This document shows positions 25,408 to 37,756 of a stretch of 64,000 nt of DNA, piece by piece. The notes under the pieces were generated by a model, which saw nothing but the letters and a program-made list of their open reading frames with translations, searched no databases and had not been told where the DNA came from. Location: assembly GCF_945859705.1 (NCBI RefSeq), contig NC_079135.1:38117679-38181678 (forward strand). The letters run 5' to 3'. Within the stretch, counting starts at the first letter, position 1, and every line of letters starts with the position of its first letter. Made by a program: the position numbers and the translations under genes. This DNA is from Episyrphus balteatus (lineage: Eukaryota; Arthropoda; Insecta; Diptera; Syrphidae).

Positions 25408-25490
25408 TCCCAATTTTATATATATTTATATATATATATATATATATATATAAACAATTTTAGCTCGTTTAAAGTTATAAGATTGAAGTC

Positions 25491-27510
25491 CAAGAATTAA
25501 ACAAACAAAAAAATACCTTTTCTCAAACAAGTAAAACTTTGTTCTTACATCTTTTTGTTTTAATTTTGATTAAATCGTTTTAAAAGTTTGCATGTTATAT
25601 TTTATTAATGAGAATGATTGTATTTGTATTATGTTTAAACAAAAAAAAAATAGGATAATTTCGTTTATTATAATTATGTATTAGTACCTAAATAACTTCA
25701 AACTGTATTTGCCATCGCCCTCTGAACCTTAGTTAATTATTTAAATTCGAGACTTATTATATAATTCATCACATATTATTCAGCAATGCAAAACAAAACA
25801 AAAACAAAAAAAAATTACAGAGGAAAATATTAATTTTATTTAAATATATTTAGAAATATCAATGGAGATTAATATTTCGTTTTTAAAACGAATATAAAAT
25901 AAATTGTATAGTTATTAAAAATCAAAACAAAACAAAAATGCAATCCATTTACTGCTGCACTAAAACCGTATTATTACTTGCACTTTATTTGCTTGTGTTG
26001 TATTGTTTTAGACAAAAAAAAAAAGAAACAAAAATAAGAAAAATCAAATTGTTTGTTAAGTAGGATTGAATTTATTGCATTAAAATTTTACACATTGTAT
26101 ACAGTTTTTGTTTTTTAAGTTTAAATTTAATTTAAGGAGCGTTCAATTACTAAAATTATACACATTTATATTTATGCTTCAATAATAATTGATTTATTTT
26201 TTATTGATTTAATATGCTTTATATCCTTTTTAACCAATACCTAAAATGTTTTAACAGTATTTTTTTTTCTATTATAGTTTCATGTTATTTTATAAGAGTA
26301 TTGTTAAAAATTTTGAAATAAAAAAAAAAAAACAAATTATATTTAGGTTAATTAAAACGTTAAACAGTTACAAGTTCTTTTGAGATTAAAGAGACATAGT
26401 GTTTGAACGGTTGTAATCATGATATTCAATGCTGCATAATAGTTTAATATTTACTTTATTTTTGTTAGTTTATTTTCATTGTACTTTTCTGCGGGATAGC
26501 TTTTTCTTTCATAGTCGTTCACATCTCACTGAGCTCTTTTTTAAAATCGCTGTTTTATTATCTTGGCCTTGTTATTTTGATAGAATTCTTTGAATTTTGA
26601 AGGAGCAAACATTATTCAGAGAAACTTCATCATATTAATGAATTTTTATGTTCACTAGGGTACATAGTGCGATTGACGCCGAAAGCTTTGTGTTTAAATT
26701 TATCTATTAAAAACTTGATTTTTTAGGAATACTGTATCTTTGGGAGGAATTTTCATGAACTGCATTCTTTAAAACTAGGTACACGCACAAAGACATGATT
26801 AGCAGTTTCTATGTCTTTTAAAAATGGCAGTCATATGCATTTCGATTTCGGTGGACTTCTGTAACATGCCAGTTTCTTCTATCGAAGCTGATATGGACGA
26901 TTATTTCGACAACAAATTGCTTGTACTGGCAAACCGAATATTGTTGTTGACAATTCTAAATTACAATTAAAAAAGCAACATTTTTATTTGTGTTCCGATT
27001 TCCATCCGAATTCAATATTCTCTTTTTATTTCTGTTCCGCATTTCGTATTCGAACACGTTTTTCTAAAGGATTCACTAATAGCTGATTTCGAAAGCTTTA
27101 TGTTGTCCTTGTGTAGGTGTAACTTAAAGTAAATGTGAAAGGCAATTAAAACAGGCGTTTTCAAGCCGTGCGGAAATGAACCGTTTTCAAATTCGATCGA
27201 TTTATAAGAACAGCCGTGTTGTAGTTATAGTACGAAATTATGGAATTAACTTGTCTAGTTTTGAATCAAAATATTTTTAATGCTCAACTATCATCAAAAT
27301 AAGATGTGCTTAGATGAATTCAATGTGAAAATGATATTAGTTTTAAATTAAAAAATAAAATCGAATTTTACATAACAAATTTATTTATTTATTTTAATTT
27401 CAGAAACTTAATAAAATTAAATTTAAATAGTTGCCTTATAACCTTATTTGTTTCAGTTAGTAATACTCATTTCGATTTAATAATAACACGTTGTTACAAA
27501 AATGCGGTTT
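25491..27510. other. AT-rich interval without a recognised gene
   Basis: Long A and T runs, with no ORF of coding character. The style (CAA and AAACAAA runs) is like extended 3' UTR sequence of the unnamed gene, but nothing proves it. Confidence 0.5.
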
Positions 27511-28386
27511 TAAAATATACGCGGGCGGAGACCTACCACGTTTTGTAGAGCTAGTCGCACTGATTACGAAACGGTATTTAAAAAGTCCCTAACACGCCCA
27601 AAATCTCGAGGTAGGGGCAAAAAACGGTTTTTCTTGTTATAATATATTGATTTAAAAATTAAAATTAAATGTCTAATTTTGCCTTTCGGAAATGGTATCA
27701 TTTATTACTGTAAGTGTTGCCGTTGTTTTTTAATAATTTTTTTTTATTTTGATAATTTTTTTTTAGAAAACTGCCCCTCCCACCTAAACGGGGGGAGATA
27801 GACCCCCCTCCCATTGAGCTCCTCTACAAAAACCCGTTATAAAATCCTGGCGCCCAAGTTATCCTACTACCTGCCGAAACAACATTTTTGTTCTATACCG
27901 AAAAGTTCGAATTTCTGTATCTGGGTTGAAATCGAAAAATTTTTTTTTTCTAAGCCAATTTTAAACTGATTTTCATAAAAAATACCTCGTTGGATTTGGA
28001 AATAAATATTATTTTAGAATATATTTTTAATATAGCATGTTGTTGTGAAAATATATACTTTAGTTTGATGTCGAAGTTGGTTAAATGACGAAAAAAAATG
28101 GAATTTTTGAACTTTGACAGCATATAAATTTTAGGTGGTTTAACCGAGTTACATGTTTTATACATTGTTGAAAAGGTTTATTTATCTATTAGAAACTGTA
28201 AAAAAATCGAAAATCGGTAAAAATTTGACGAAGCTAGATTTTTTTCAATGGGTGAAGGTAAAAAAAAAACCGTTTTTTGCCCCTAACTCCAGATTTTGGG
28301 GGTGTTAGGGACTTTTTAAATACCGTTTCGTAATCAGTGCGACTAGCTCTACAAAACTTGATAGGTCTCCGCCCTCGTATATTTTG
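27511..28386. mobile_element. TIR element, 876 bp, arms of ~135 bp
   Basis: 27511-27650 (from taaaatatacgcgggcggag) is mirrored by 28255-28386, both containing cactgattacgaaacggtat and aaaaagtccctaacacgccc or close variants. The interior has no transposase-like frame. The motif TGTTACA lies outside both ends (about 27491 and 28389) but not at equal distance, so a target duplication is not established. Confidence 0.75.
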
Positions 28387-29916
28387 AGTGTTACACCGTG
28401 TAATCAACAGTAAAAATATTTTTTTTTAATGATATTTAATTGCTATTACCTATAAATTATTTTAAATCTTTGTTTTATTGTTTAATACCCATGTATGTTG
28501 TGTTTTTATTGAATATTTTTTTTTTTGTTTTCATAGACTGATTTGTTCAAATAAATAAAATACCAAGTATAAAAAAATCTCTTCCATCATTTTATTAATT
28601 ATAACACATCACATAAAAATGTAACATTTTAAAATAAAAAATTAAAGTATTTAATAAATGTAATCAATTTTATGATATTTATTTATTTCCTGTTTCATTT
28701 AATTTATATATATAAACTCATATCACATACTCATTTGATACGAAAGTTTTCAGCGTAAAGGCATTTTGCTATAAGAAAGTTTCCTGAAAAACAAGGCAAA
28801 ACTATCAATACGATATTGCACAAATACTAGTCTAGTTGAGTCGACAACTTACTTAAAACAAAAGAGAAACACTCTCGACATCGGATAATAGAGCTGAATA
28901 GAGCATTGATAATAATTCTTTTGTTGTCGAATACAATTAGCTCATAGCATTTGCGGTGGTATACATCAAAGAAATTATACTCCTTGTAGCCTAAAAGCCG
29001 ATGAATAGTAGGTACTTGACTTTCGAAAAAAAAAATCTTTTTGCTGAAAAGTTTGCACGATTTGTGTTGTTTTTTTCGTTCATTTTCTGTTAGTTTTAAC
29101 CTACATTCTATTAAATTTCATGTTTTCATTGTGTTTTATGCATAAACTTTAACATTTTGTATTTGAACGCTCCAAAATCGTAAGTTTTGTTATATTTGGT
29201 TGTTATAGCATTATGTTTTCTATGAAATTTTGCAAAGGTTTTTTGTTTCTTCTGTTTTATGTATAAAGAGCAAAAAGTGAAATAAATCAAATACTGGTAA
29301 AACTATATACATCATATGTTTAATTATTATTATAATATAGATGATAATATTATAGAAAATTCACACAACAAAAAACAAAATAAACAACAAAAATAAAAAA
29401 TCATTAAACTGAAAATGTTTGTCTTTGCATAAAATAGCAATAACAACACTTACAATAAATAACAGCAACAAATAAAAGATTAACATGTAATTCCTACTTT
29501 ACAATACGATTATTATAATATAACAATGTAAATTATATATATATATATATTATATTATATAACAACAACAAAAAAAAAAATTGAATAAACGCAAAATAAA
29601 CAAGTGTCAAACAAAAATTATAAAATATATTTATTCATGTCAATAGAAACAATATCAATAAAACAGTGGTGTTTTTATGAACCCTAGAAAACTATTTAAT
29701 TTACTATCAATCAAGGTGTGATTTGCTAAGAAAAATTATGCGAATCAAAATCAAACCGAATAAACATTGTTACAGCAAATTTGGCACCAATATTTTTTAT
29801 AATCTGTGGTCTACACAAAAAGCTAGACTTGATAACATTTGCGTCATGGGGCAAACATGAAAGTTGATCGCTTTTCAAAGTAAATTCTTAAGCTTCGATT
29901 CGCGGTACACGATTAA
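28387..29916. other. AT-rich interval without a recognised gene
   Basis: Many A-runs, CAA runs and a TA microsatellite near 29536. No coding or repeat structure beyond simple sequence. Confidence 0.5.
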
Positions 29917-30394
29917 GGCCCAACTATAATAGGCATAGGCTTATGTCAAAATCGAACGAACTGCTTCGTCCTGTTTCTGAAAACATGAGAAGTAGCCATA
30001 ATGAACATACGCGCGCATAGCCTAGTGTCACATTTTACATTTTTGTTTTCCATAATTTTTGTAAAAAAAACGCGTTGAATTACACAAAAATATTTTTAAA
30101 ACTAGTTTTATTCATTTCACAATTCGTTTTATCACATTTTTGTTGAGTAAAAATTAATTTAATTTTTCCATCCCCCTTGCATCCATGTTGTTTACATTTT
30201 ATTCTGAGAAATTTACTCATGCCGTGCGCTTCAGAGCATATATGCCGTGCGCTCTGAAGCATATGCATAACGAAAGTTAACGAAGCGCGCATATGCGCAT
30301 TATGGCTATCCCATAAGAATTGTGTATGTTCGACAACTCACTCATGCCATTTTGACATAAGCCCATGCGCGCATATGCCTATTATAGTTGGGCC
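29917..30394. mobile_element. TIR element with repeated GCGCGCATATGCC word, 478 bp
   Basis: Ends GGCCCAACTATAATAGGCAT and the inverted copy ending at 30394. Variants of cgcgcatatgc occur near 30012, 30235, 30262, 30284 and 30368 in both orientations. The minus-strand open frame in the middle reflects this word and is not a gene. The target duplication is ambiguous. Confidence 0.7.
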
Positions 30395-30535
30395 TTTACA
30401 ATCATACGTTAACGTTTTGACTATTCTATTCAATCAGTGGAAAAAGAAAGGGACATATAGCGGCCATACGTTAACGAACGTATGCCGTAATTCGGCCCCT
30501 GATTTTTTAAAATAAACAGACTATCAAAAGAATTA

Positions 30536-30690
30536 TTCGGCCCTAGCGAGGTATCCGTCGGAGCGGAAAATTCTCCGATTTCATACGAAATTTAATATAT
30601 TTCGAGGTGTGCTTACGAAAGGTAAAAACTGTCCGATTCGGATGAAATCGGACAAAATCCGCTCCGACGAAATACCTAGCTAGCGCCGAA
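30536..30690. repeat. Hairpin MITE, copy 1 (partial copy at 32234-32325)
   Basis: TTCGGCCCTAGCGAGGTATC at the left is mirrored by the right end, with a second paired block around tccgtcggagcgga and tccgctccgacg. A related, shortened copy starts with the same 20 bases at 32234 inside Uch-L5 intron 2. Confidence 0.75.
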
Positions 30691-30995
30691 TCGGTTGTTT
30701 CTAACAACTTTGTCTTTGTTGTAATTTTTATATTTTTCGGACTTTTCACTTGTCGTGCCACGGAATATAAACAGTAACAGCACAGTGGTCTCTTGCCGAA
30801 ACAACGGGAAATTTAAATCGATTCTTTCGTTTAAAAATTTAATAGGGTTTGTGTTTCCTACCAAAAAACGTCTCTCGGGAAACTATTCACGTTTGATAAA
30901 ATTTTATGTTTTATAACTTACCTTTATCAGAGATGTCAAAATTATTCCATTTCCACAAAAAAAAAAATCAAACCCAAAATTTAACTATTTTAACG

Positions 30996-31001
30996 TTTAA
31001 T
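30996..31001 (-). terminator. Candidate poly(A) signal of Uch-L5
   Basis: ATTAAA on the minus strand about 70 nt beyond the Uch-L5 stop. No AATAAA lies nearer on that strand. Confidence 0.4.
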
Positions 31002-31070
31002 AAAAGGACTTGGTAATCATGAGAATCTCTTCGAATACATCATATATAAATACCTAAACAATAAATGCAT

Positions 31071-34000
31071 TTATGATTTTGTTTTAGTGGTAGTAGTTGT
31101 TGTTGTAGAAGTCTCTCGCTCCAAAGCCCTTTGTTTGGCTTTCTCATAAAGTGGAGTTAATTGACCTTGTTCGCCAAGCATTTTTAAGAGCTCAACAATG
31201 AACGGCAAGTAGTTATGCTTGCGACGGATATTTTCGATCTAAATACAAAAATTAAGTAAATTTTAAAAATAATTTCGATGAAATATTTTAATCATCCTTA
31301 CCCTGTAACGTTTGCGCTTGACAATTTCATCTTCAATCAATGATCTAAGTCGAGCTACTTCAGTTTGCTTATCATCTGTTTCCATAGCATTTTCGGAATC
31401 ATTGAGCAATTTATCAATTTGTTTCTGATAAATCATTTGTCTGTCCGAAACGATTGCCATCAAATTGAAATGGATTTCACCTTCGCTGTATTTTTGCATT
31501 CTCTTTTCGATAATAGGACGAACAACGTCAATCCAGTTTTGCGATGTTTCAATTGCTCCCAAATCAATGGGACCTTCTTTCAAGCCATCCAATTCGTAGA
31601 GACGACCATCAATCGGTATGTAACCAATGAAATGGAATACATCTTCATCTTTGTTTTGATTTTTAGAATCTAATTCGAAGAGTGTTTGCCTGGCAAATGA
31701 ATTATGCACAGTACGAATTTGAGAGGCATTGCTGAGAGTAAGTCCTTTGTTGTAGGGATCGAAGCATTGACAAAATTCCTGAAAATGCATTAAATTAAAA
31801 TCATAAATAAAAGTGAGTAAATCATATAAAGATGAACTCTCTAATCTGATACAACTAGTCAGGACCAGGAGGTCTTGTTCTTTTTTTAAAACATAGAGTT
31901 TTGAACTATTTTTCGGAAGAATGAAACAATATTGCAGAGTTACATGTTACCGCATTCCGAGGATAATATCCCCTTCTGTTTGATCATCCAAAAGGATTCG
32001 GTCAACGTTTCAAAATATCTTTTTCACACTATATAAATTCATATGTTGTTTGTCGGCGCACATTTTTAACAAAAAACAAATACATATGTATCTTTGCATT
32101 CCTAGAAGCACGAGTATTATGGGTAAAGTGTTTAAGAAGGGGAATGCAATTTCTATATCTATAATAATAACGAAAAAATAAGGACAGGCAAAAAACATTA
32201 CGGCAGTCACCGAACGATGTAAAAGTTTTATTATTCGGCCCTAGCGAGGTATCCGTCGTGTGCTTCTGACAGGTAAAACTAAAAGCTATCCGATTGGATG
32301 AAATCAGACAAATTCCGCTCTGAATAAAATCCAAAATAGTCACATGAGTTGAAGGAGCACCACCCCAGTTATGGGAATTAAACTCCAATTTTTGACGAAT
32401 ATGTATTATGTTTTGAAGATTGTAACTAGATCATAGGGAAAAAGAAAAAGTTCTCACACCTTGTCGCAGGAAACCCAATAAACACTTTGCAGGATTTTCG
32501 GTAACACCAAGTATGTGATCATTTCATAGCAAATGGTTAGTGACACACATACCGAGAATAGAAAGTTCTTCAATCTTTTCAATTGGAAGCATTAAATTCT
32601 ACCAAGTTTCTGATTCCCCATTTTACAATGCTGTTGCCGTTGAAGATCCACTTTCGAAGAACAGGGATGTGAATCTGAGAACTACTATGGAAAGGTGAGG
32701 GTGCTTAATTTTTCGGAACAATTTAGTGGATTAGAAGTTTAAAATGGGAGATTATGAGTTTTTAAAATAGTGAAGGAGACAAAACGGAGCCCTGGACTTA
32801 AAACCTTCCAATACAAATTATATTGAACAATTTGAAAGGTATATTCTAATGCAGCTAAGTAGAGAGTAATTAATACCAAATGCATGCTATTTCAATAAGA
32901 GGGCTTGATGCAATGATGCCTTAAAAATATCCAGCGCAATAATTTTACATTCTTCAGAATGATGTAAGGATTTGTTCTACTTCTCGGTGAAATAAACCGA
33001 AAGCCATACTGCCGGTCATTGAGAAGTTTCCGTTCCTCAAGATATTTGCTCATCTAATAGTTTATCATCGTTCCCATGACTTCGGGAAGTAAGGGTGTAA
33101 TTGCAATCGGCCGATAGTTACATGGTAAGGAAGATTTGCTTTTTCATCCACTCGGATAGAGACCAGTATGACAGATGAAAAAGCTTACGCAGTGGCTTGG
33201 CAGCGTGGAAAAGCACCTATTCGATGGATGGGATTATACCTTCGCCAGCGGATTTGTGTATGCTGAGATCTTTTAAGACTAATGTGTGAGTGCGAAGGCG
33301 ATTCGTCCCATGAAGATATTTACGCTGTCAATTATAGTGGGAGTCCTGACACTTTCTGGTAGCGCAGCTAATAAAAGGACCGTCATTAAAAACGAGTGTT
33401 AAAACCGAGGACTATGAGATGTTTCGTATGTTTTTTTACAAATGACAAACAAATTTTACTAATTTTTTGACATTGTAGTACAGTATGTTTAAACAGGTGT
33501 AACTCCTGCATACATCAATATTAGACTGATTCAAAAAAAAAATGAGTTGAGCTTCTTATAACTTTTTATTTTGATGAATATTATATTGATTAGACTGATT
33601 CAAAAAAAATTTTTTTTTTTTGTTCAAAGCATTGTTGAAAATATTGTTGGAAATGACGAAAAAAAAATACTGTAAAAGTTTCAGCCCTTAATGTTAACAT
33701 TTAGTACCGCCGCATCGAAAATTTCTATTTCCCATACGATTTGTATGGGAAAGATTGTGTATTTGTGTTTAGAATTTTTTATCTTTTTAATGGTTCATCC
33801 AAAGGGCTTGACAAAATCATTTTCTTTTATAAAATTGTCCGCTCTACCAAAAAGCTCTTATTAATTTTTTTGATTTACCCCCGCGTTTCGAAGTTATTCA
33901 ACTTTAAAATATAAAAAGTAGTTTTTTCTCATTTTTTTCCGATTTTTTGACGAAATTATTAGGTTTTTCAAAAAATTTGGCAAAATTTTCAAATATTTGT

Positions 34001-36612
34001 ATTCTATGTTGTGTTTTGGTTTCACAGATCCTTTTATATAACTCTCAAACCCCTAATACTATCATATTAGATCTCTTCAATAAATTCGAATTATTCATTT
34101 TTTCAAATAAAAATTATTTTAATCAATTTTTCGCGACCGTTTTTTTTTAATTTTATAAATGCAATTTTGTAGAGCGTTCAATTTTATACAAGAAAATGAT
34201 TAAATCTAGCCTTTTTGATGAACCATTAAAAAGATACAAAATTCTAAACACAAATACACAATCTTTCCCATACAAATCGTATGGGAAATAGAAATTTGCG
34301 ATGCGGCGGTACTAAATGTTAACATTAAGGACTGAAACTTTTACAGTATTTTTTTTTCGTCATTTCCAACAATATTTTCAACAATGCTTTGAACAAAAAA
34401 AAAAATTTTTTTTTGAATCAGTCTAATCAATATAATTCATCAAAATAAAAAGTTATAAGAAGCTCAACTCAAATATTACTACCTTGTTTTTATTTTTTTG
34501 AGCTGAGCTTTTTATTTCTTTTTATTTTGGTTAATTATATTGATAAATGCAGGTAACTTGCGGGTCTATTTCTTCCCGACATGTCTGGATGCATTTTTAA
34601 GCTCCAAAATGGTATCATATTGTCTTCCATTTTTATAAACATTTGATGCAAGTATCCCCCAATGTTTTATATTGAATTACAATCAGGACAACAAACTGGC
34701 CAATACAATAAAGCTATTTTTTTCTAACGAAACCATTTTTTTGACTCCTTAGATACATGGATTAAAGCATTGTCATGCTGAAAAATCAACTTTTTTTCTT
34801 ACTGTTCATCCATGAATGAAGAGAAAACGTCGTCCAACAAATCTGTGAACATTTTGGAGTTTATCTTCTTTGAAATGAAACAAATAGGCAGCTTTAAATT
34901 AAAGTATAATGCTCCCCATACAACTGCCAAAGTTCTGCTGTATTCGGAGAGCACTTTTCTTTGAATGATCATGCCAATAACAGCTGTAACAGTCAGGAAC
35001 ATCCACGTTAAGCTTCTTTTCATGTGAAAAAAAATGACATTTTCCCATTCTTCTTTCGAATGCATAGTATTTCTTGCAGAATCTAATCTTTTAACATTTT
35101 GTAAGGCTTTTAGTTTGGGTTTTATCATCATTAGATTTTTAGAAGGGTCTTGAAAAACTTGGCCTTTTTGTCTTCGAGTTTGCTTTGTATTGCCTTTTGT
35201 TTTCAATTTTATTCAATAACTTTCTCCTTTTTTCAAGAAATTTTGGACAAAACACTCTGATCTTTGTATTTCCCTTGCGATTTGTCCGTTAGAAAGTGAA
35301 ACATGGTTTTGAGACGTAAGAAACTTAAACTTATCAATTTCTTATACATTCGAGCGTTTTCCCTTTCCCATGATTGCTGAAAACTTTAAATTATTTAAAA
35401 CGCTTACATTATGTGCCTTTCGTTGTTCTCGATTCGTCTGTAACCCAGAAAATCACCATTTGGAAACTTCAAATGCGTTTTGTGGCTCTATTAAGCCTCT
35501 AAATTACCTGAAAGTTTGTTCAAAACTCTAAAAAGAAAACTACTTGTCCAAAACTTATAAAAAAAAATACTTATTTGTGCTCTCTGCGTCGATATTCTTC
35601 AAATAGGATACAAATCCTACTCAATCTTTTTTACTACTAAGGTTTATTTTGTAATTTGTCGATTTTCCTCAGCGGAGTTGGCTTCAAAACATCGGAAACT
35701 AACTTCTTTAACCCATTTAACAGGTACCTAACTTTTTTTTTAATATCTGTGTTGTATTGTCTCCAATTGGACCATTCTATCCCAGTTAAAATCGTCATTT
35801 TTTCCCATATTTGTTTCAGGTGGATGTTTCACCTAAAAATTCTTACTCATTTATTCCCAGGTTTCAACAATATAATTGCATACTAGAATGAAATCTGTTG
35901 ATTTTCTATTCGCCACCTTTGACCTTTTTTTGCATGTATACACGAAAAATTAATTTTATAATAGAATTCGTTGTCTTGTTAATTACCCAAAATTAAGACT
36001 TAAATGTAATTCAGCAGCCAAATTATTTTCAATTTAACTGAGGGTTAAATTAATTAATTTGTGTTTAATTTTATAGCAGCTTAAACATTGCTATTAAAAT
36101 AAATAAATTTGTCTACACATAGAATATACTTCAACGTAGCGTACACTCACCTTAAAATTGGTCAATGTATCTCCAAGCTTAATATCCTCGTCATGACAAT
36201 TGAGCAAAATGCTTAAAATAGCTTGAGTGGCACATGCATTGTTTATGACTTGTTTGGCAAAGAAAATCTTTTCGGTTCGATTGTCAGTAACAATAGAGCC
36301 AGAGGGTTCATCGTCCTGTACCCATTTGAATAGAAAGATCAGTCCATGAATTGGTTCGAGATTCTTGAATGAATCGGCTTCCAAACTCCAAATCTCTTCA
36401 ACTTGTACACCCTCGACACCTAAATATAGAATGAATTTTGGAGATTTTTAGCATTATTATAACTAGGCAACTAGAAAACGAAGGCGCGTAGCCGGCTTTA
36501 AAAGTTTGTTTAAAACAATAACTTTCGAACACTTACCAAATTCTCTAATTAATTCGGTAAATACACCAGGGTCACTTTCAATTAAGCACCAATTGCCAGC
36601 GTTTTCAGCCAT
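31071..36612 (-). CDS. Uch-L5: Ubiquitin C-terminal hydrolase UCH-L5 (UCH37), 329 aa
   Basis: Cysteine-protease deubiquitinase that trims ubiquitin chains at the proteasome 19S particle (via Rpn13) and also associates with INO80. Coding exons on the minus strand are 36612-36537, 36419-36151, 31778-31302 and 31238-31071; all are GT-AG, giving 990 nt and 329 residues, the same length as human UCHL5. The catalytic centre is intact: Cys88 in NNACATQA, His164 in EEDVFHF-like context (DEDVFHFIG), Asp179 in GRLYELDG. The UCH domain covers about residues 6-230. The C-terminal ULD-like part includes KRYRIENIRRKHNYLPFIVE and ends in a Thr-rich tail. The ATG at 36612 gives MAENAGNWCLIESDPG, matching the family. 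The second intron (4.4 kb) holds transposon relics. Transcribed away from Jarid2 and towards the unnamed gene. Confidence 0.97.
32880..33300 (-). pseudogene. Decayed non-LTR reverse transcriptase fragment
   Basis: On the minus strand, broken frames spell recognisable reverse-transcriptase pieces in order: an FHAAKPLRKLFHLSY-like segment, a YRPIAITPLL-type block around 33105, then KYLEERKLLNDRQYGFR (about 33005-33060) and a LDIFKA-like catalytic region near 32930. Multiple stops and shifts. The general type is the R1/I/LOA/Jockey group of LINEs. Not the same family as the 22870 or 49850 relics. Confidence 0.55.
33543..34471. mobile_element. Foldback element, ~304-bp inverted arms
   Basis: 33543-33846 is mirrored by 34168-34471 with high identity, including tgagttgagcttcttataac at the outer edge and the central block cccatacgatttgtatggga. 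The spacer is about 320 bp, AT-rich, with no gene. The outer arm sequence resembles the text just beyond the neighbouring Tc1-like relic (about 34500-34550), so this may be a non-autonomous partner of that transposon. Confidence 0.85.
34560..35371 (-). pseudogene. Tc1/mariner-type transposase relic
   Basis: On the minus strand an ATG at 35371 opens MGKGKRSNV. Then comes a helix-turn-helix stretch (SLSNGQIAREIQRSECF), EEWENVIFFHMKRS in place of the usual catalytic 'VIFSDEKRF', VVWGALYFNLKLPICFI, KINSKMFTDLLDDVF, then FQHDNALIHVSKESKKWF and a degenerate PDCNSI. The order fits a Tc1-like DD34E transposase. The first catalytic Asp is lost, and stops or frameshifts occur near the start, near 34800 and after 34740. 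Inactive. Confidence 0.8.
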
Positions 36613-36885
36613 TGTATCGTTTTTGTTGCAGTTTGGAGGAACTTATTTTAAAGAAAAAACTTGCATTCAATTCCAAAATCCAAATGGTCAGGAATTTTAA
36701 GTGCAGGTGAATGACAAATTGGTTTTTTTTTTGTGTCTGTCAAAAACGGGCATGGCGCCTTTTCAACAAAAAAAAAACATAGAAAACATAGAAAGTATGT
36801 ATTCAGTGCAAATATGTGAATACGTTCAGTGAAGTATGTGTTTAGACCATGAGCACATTTTTTTGGAAGTTTTTATTGCTGGTAA
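36613..36885. promoter_or_regulatory. Upstream flank of Uch-L5
   Basis: Short region before the first MITE. It presumably carries the Uch-L5 promoter and 5' UTR, but no TATA box or initiator can be singled out. Confidence 0.35.
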
Positions 36886-37035
36886 AGCCTGGTACGCTGC
36901 TCGCGCTAAATTTTAGCCGAGATAAAATTCCCATACAAGTTATCGATAATTTGTATGGGATCCATTTTAGCTGAGATAAAATTTTTCGATAATTTGTATG
37001 GGAGCTAAAATTTAGCGCGAGCAGCGTACCAGGCT
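36886..37035. repeat. 150-bp palindromic MITE, copy 1
   Basis: Ends AGCCTGGTACGCTGCTCGCG and its exact inverted copy, flanked by TAA on both sides (36883-36885, 37036-37038). The whole element is nearly a perfect palindrome. A TWA-type 3-bp duplication fits PIF/Harbinger. Confidence 0.9.
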
Positions 37036-37067
37036 TAAGGGTTAACATTCGACGATTTTTCCAATAA

Positions 37068-37679
37068 TAGGTGTGTTTTTTATTACAACCGGTCTTAACT
37101 GGACAAAAAAAACGCAGTCTGGGCTAAGCAATTTACATGTTAAGCCTGGTACGCTGCTCGCGCTAAATTTTAGCTCCCATACAAATTATCGAAAATTTTT
37201 AGCCGAGATAAAATGGATCCCATACAAGTTATCGATAACTTGTATGAAAATTTTATCTCAGCTAAAGTTTAGCGCGAGCAGCGTACCAGGCTTTAAATAC
37301 AACAACACCTTAGCCCCTTGGGCTTAGTTGTTTAGCCCGGAGATTTCTCTGGGCTTAACTTTTTGAAGAGTTTTAAATCTGTGCTACCAAACTAATTTTT
37401 TCATATTGTTTAGAATTTGTTTACAAACGTGAAAACTGACGTTTGGAAGGACAAAATGTATTAAAGTAGTTTTGCTACCATACATTTTTGTATCTCTTTG
37501 TAAAACATACATGAAAAATACAAAAAAAGGACGAAAGCGAAAAATATGACAACTCTAAATTTTTGTTGTGTCTGCTGTTTTCGGAACATTCAATATACAG
37601 TGCTGCCAAGATTTCAGGTTAAGCCCCGAGGCGTTTTTTTTTGTCCAGTTAAGACCGGTGGTAATAAAAAACACACCTA
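37068..37679. mobile_element. TIR element with a nested MITE, ~612 bp
   Basis: About 60 bp at the left (ggtgtgttttttattacaac, then cggtcttaactggacaaaa) is mirrored at 37618-37679. TA can be read on both sides of GGTGTG...CACACC. The second 150-bp palindromic MITE is inserted inside it. No transposase. Confidence 0.75.
37143..37292. repeat. 150-bp palindromic MITE, copy 2
   Basis: Same ends and exactly the same length as the copy at 36886-37035, 107 bp away, flanked by TTA on both sides (37140-37142, 37293-37295). Nested in the 37068-37679 element. Confidence 0.9.
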
Positions 37680-37756
37680 ATGAAACTTATTTTTTGTTAT
37701 TATCACGTCGTGTAATTTTATTTACTCTAATGGGAACGTATGTTCTCTCTTCTCTT

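Larger units (their letters stand above)
23630..25490 (+). mobile_element. Composite repeat block: hairpin start, solo foldback arm, tandem units, TA tail
   Basis: It opens with cctgggtgaccgagctttgc, containing the perfect hairpin ACCGAGC-TTT-GCTCGGT (23639-23655). It closes with cgttagagccgtttccgaga, a TA microsatellite (25415-25452) and a tagctcgtttaaagttataa phrase. These start and end phrases resemble those of a widespread insect repeat, so this may be one relic interrupted by the arm at 24355. The unity of the block is inference. Confidence 0.4.
31779..36150 (-). other. Intron 2 of Uch-L5
   Basis: Holds, in order on the plus strand, a partial MITE (32234), a LINE relic (about 32880-33300), a foldback element (33543-34471) and a Tc1-like transposase relic (34560-35371). 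The rest (31780-32230, 35372-36150) is AT-rich without visible features. Confidence 0.7.

Noticed and set aside
31365..31673. Plus-strand 102-codon frame
   Set aside because: Antisense of Uch-L5 exon 3.
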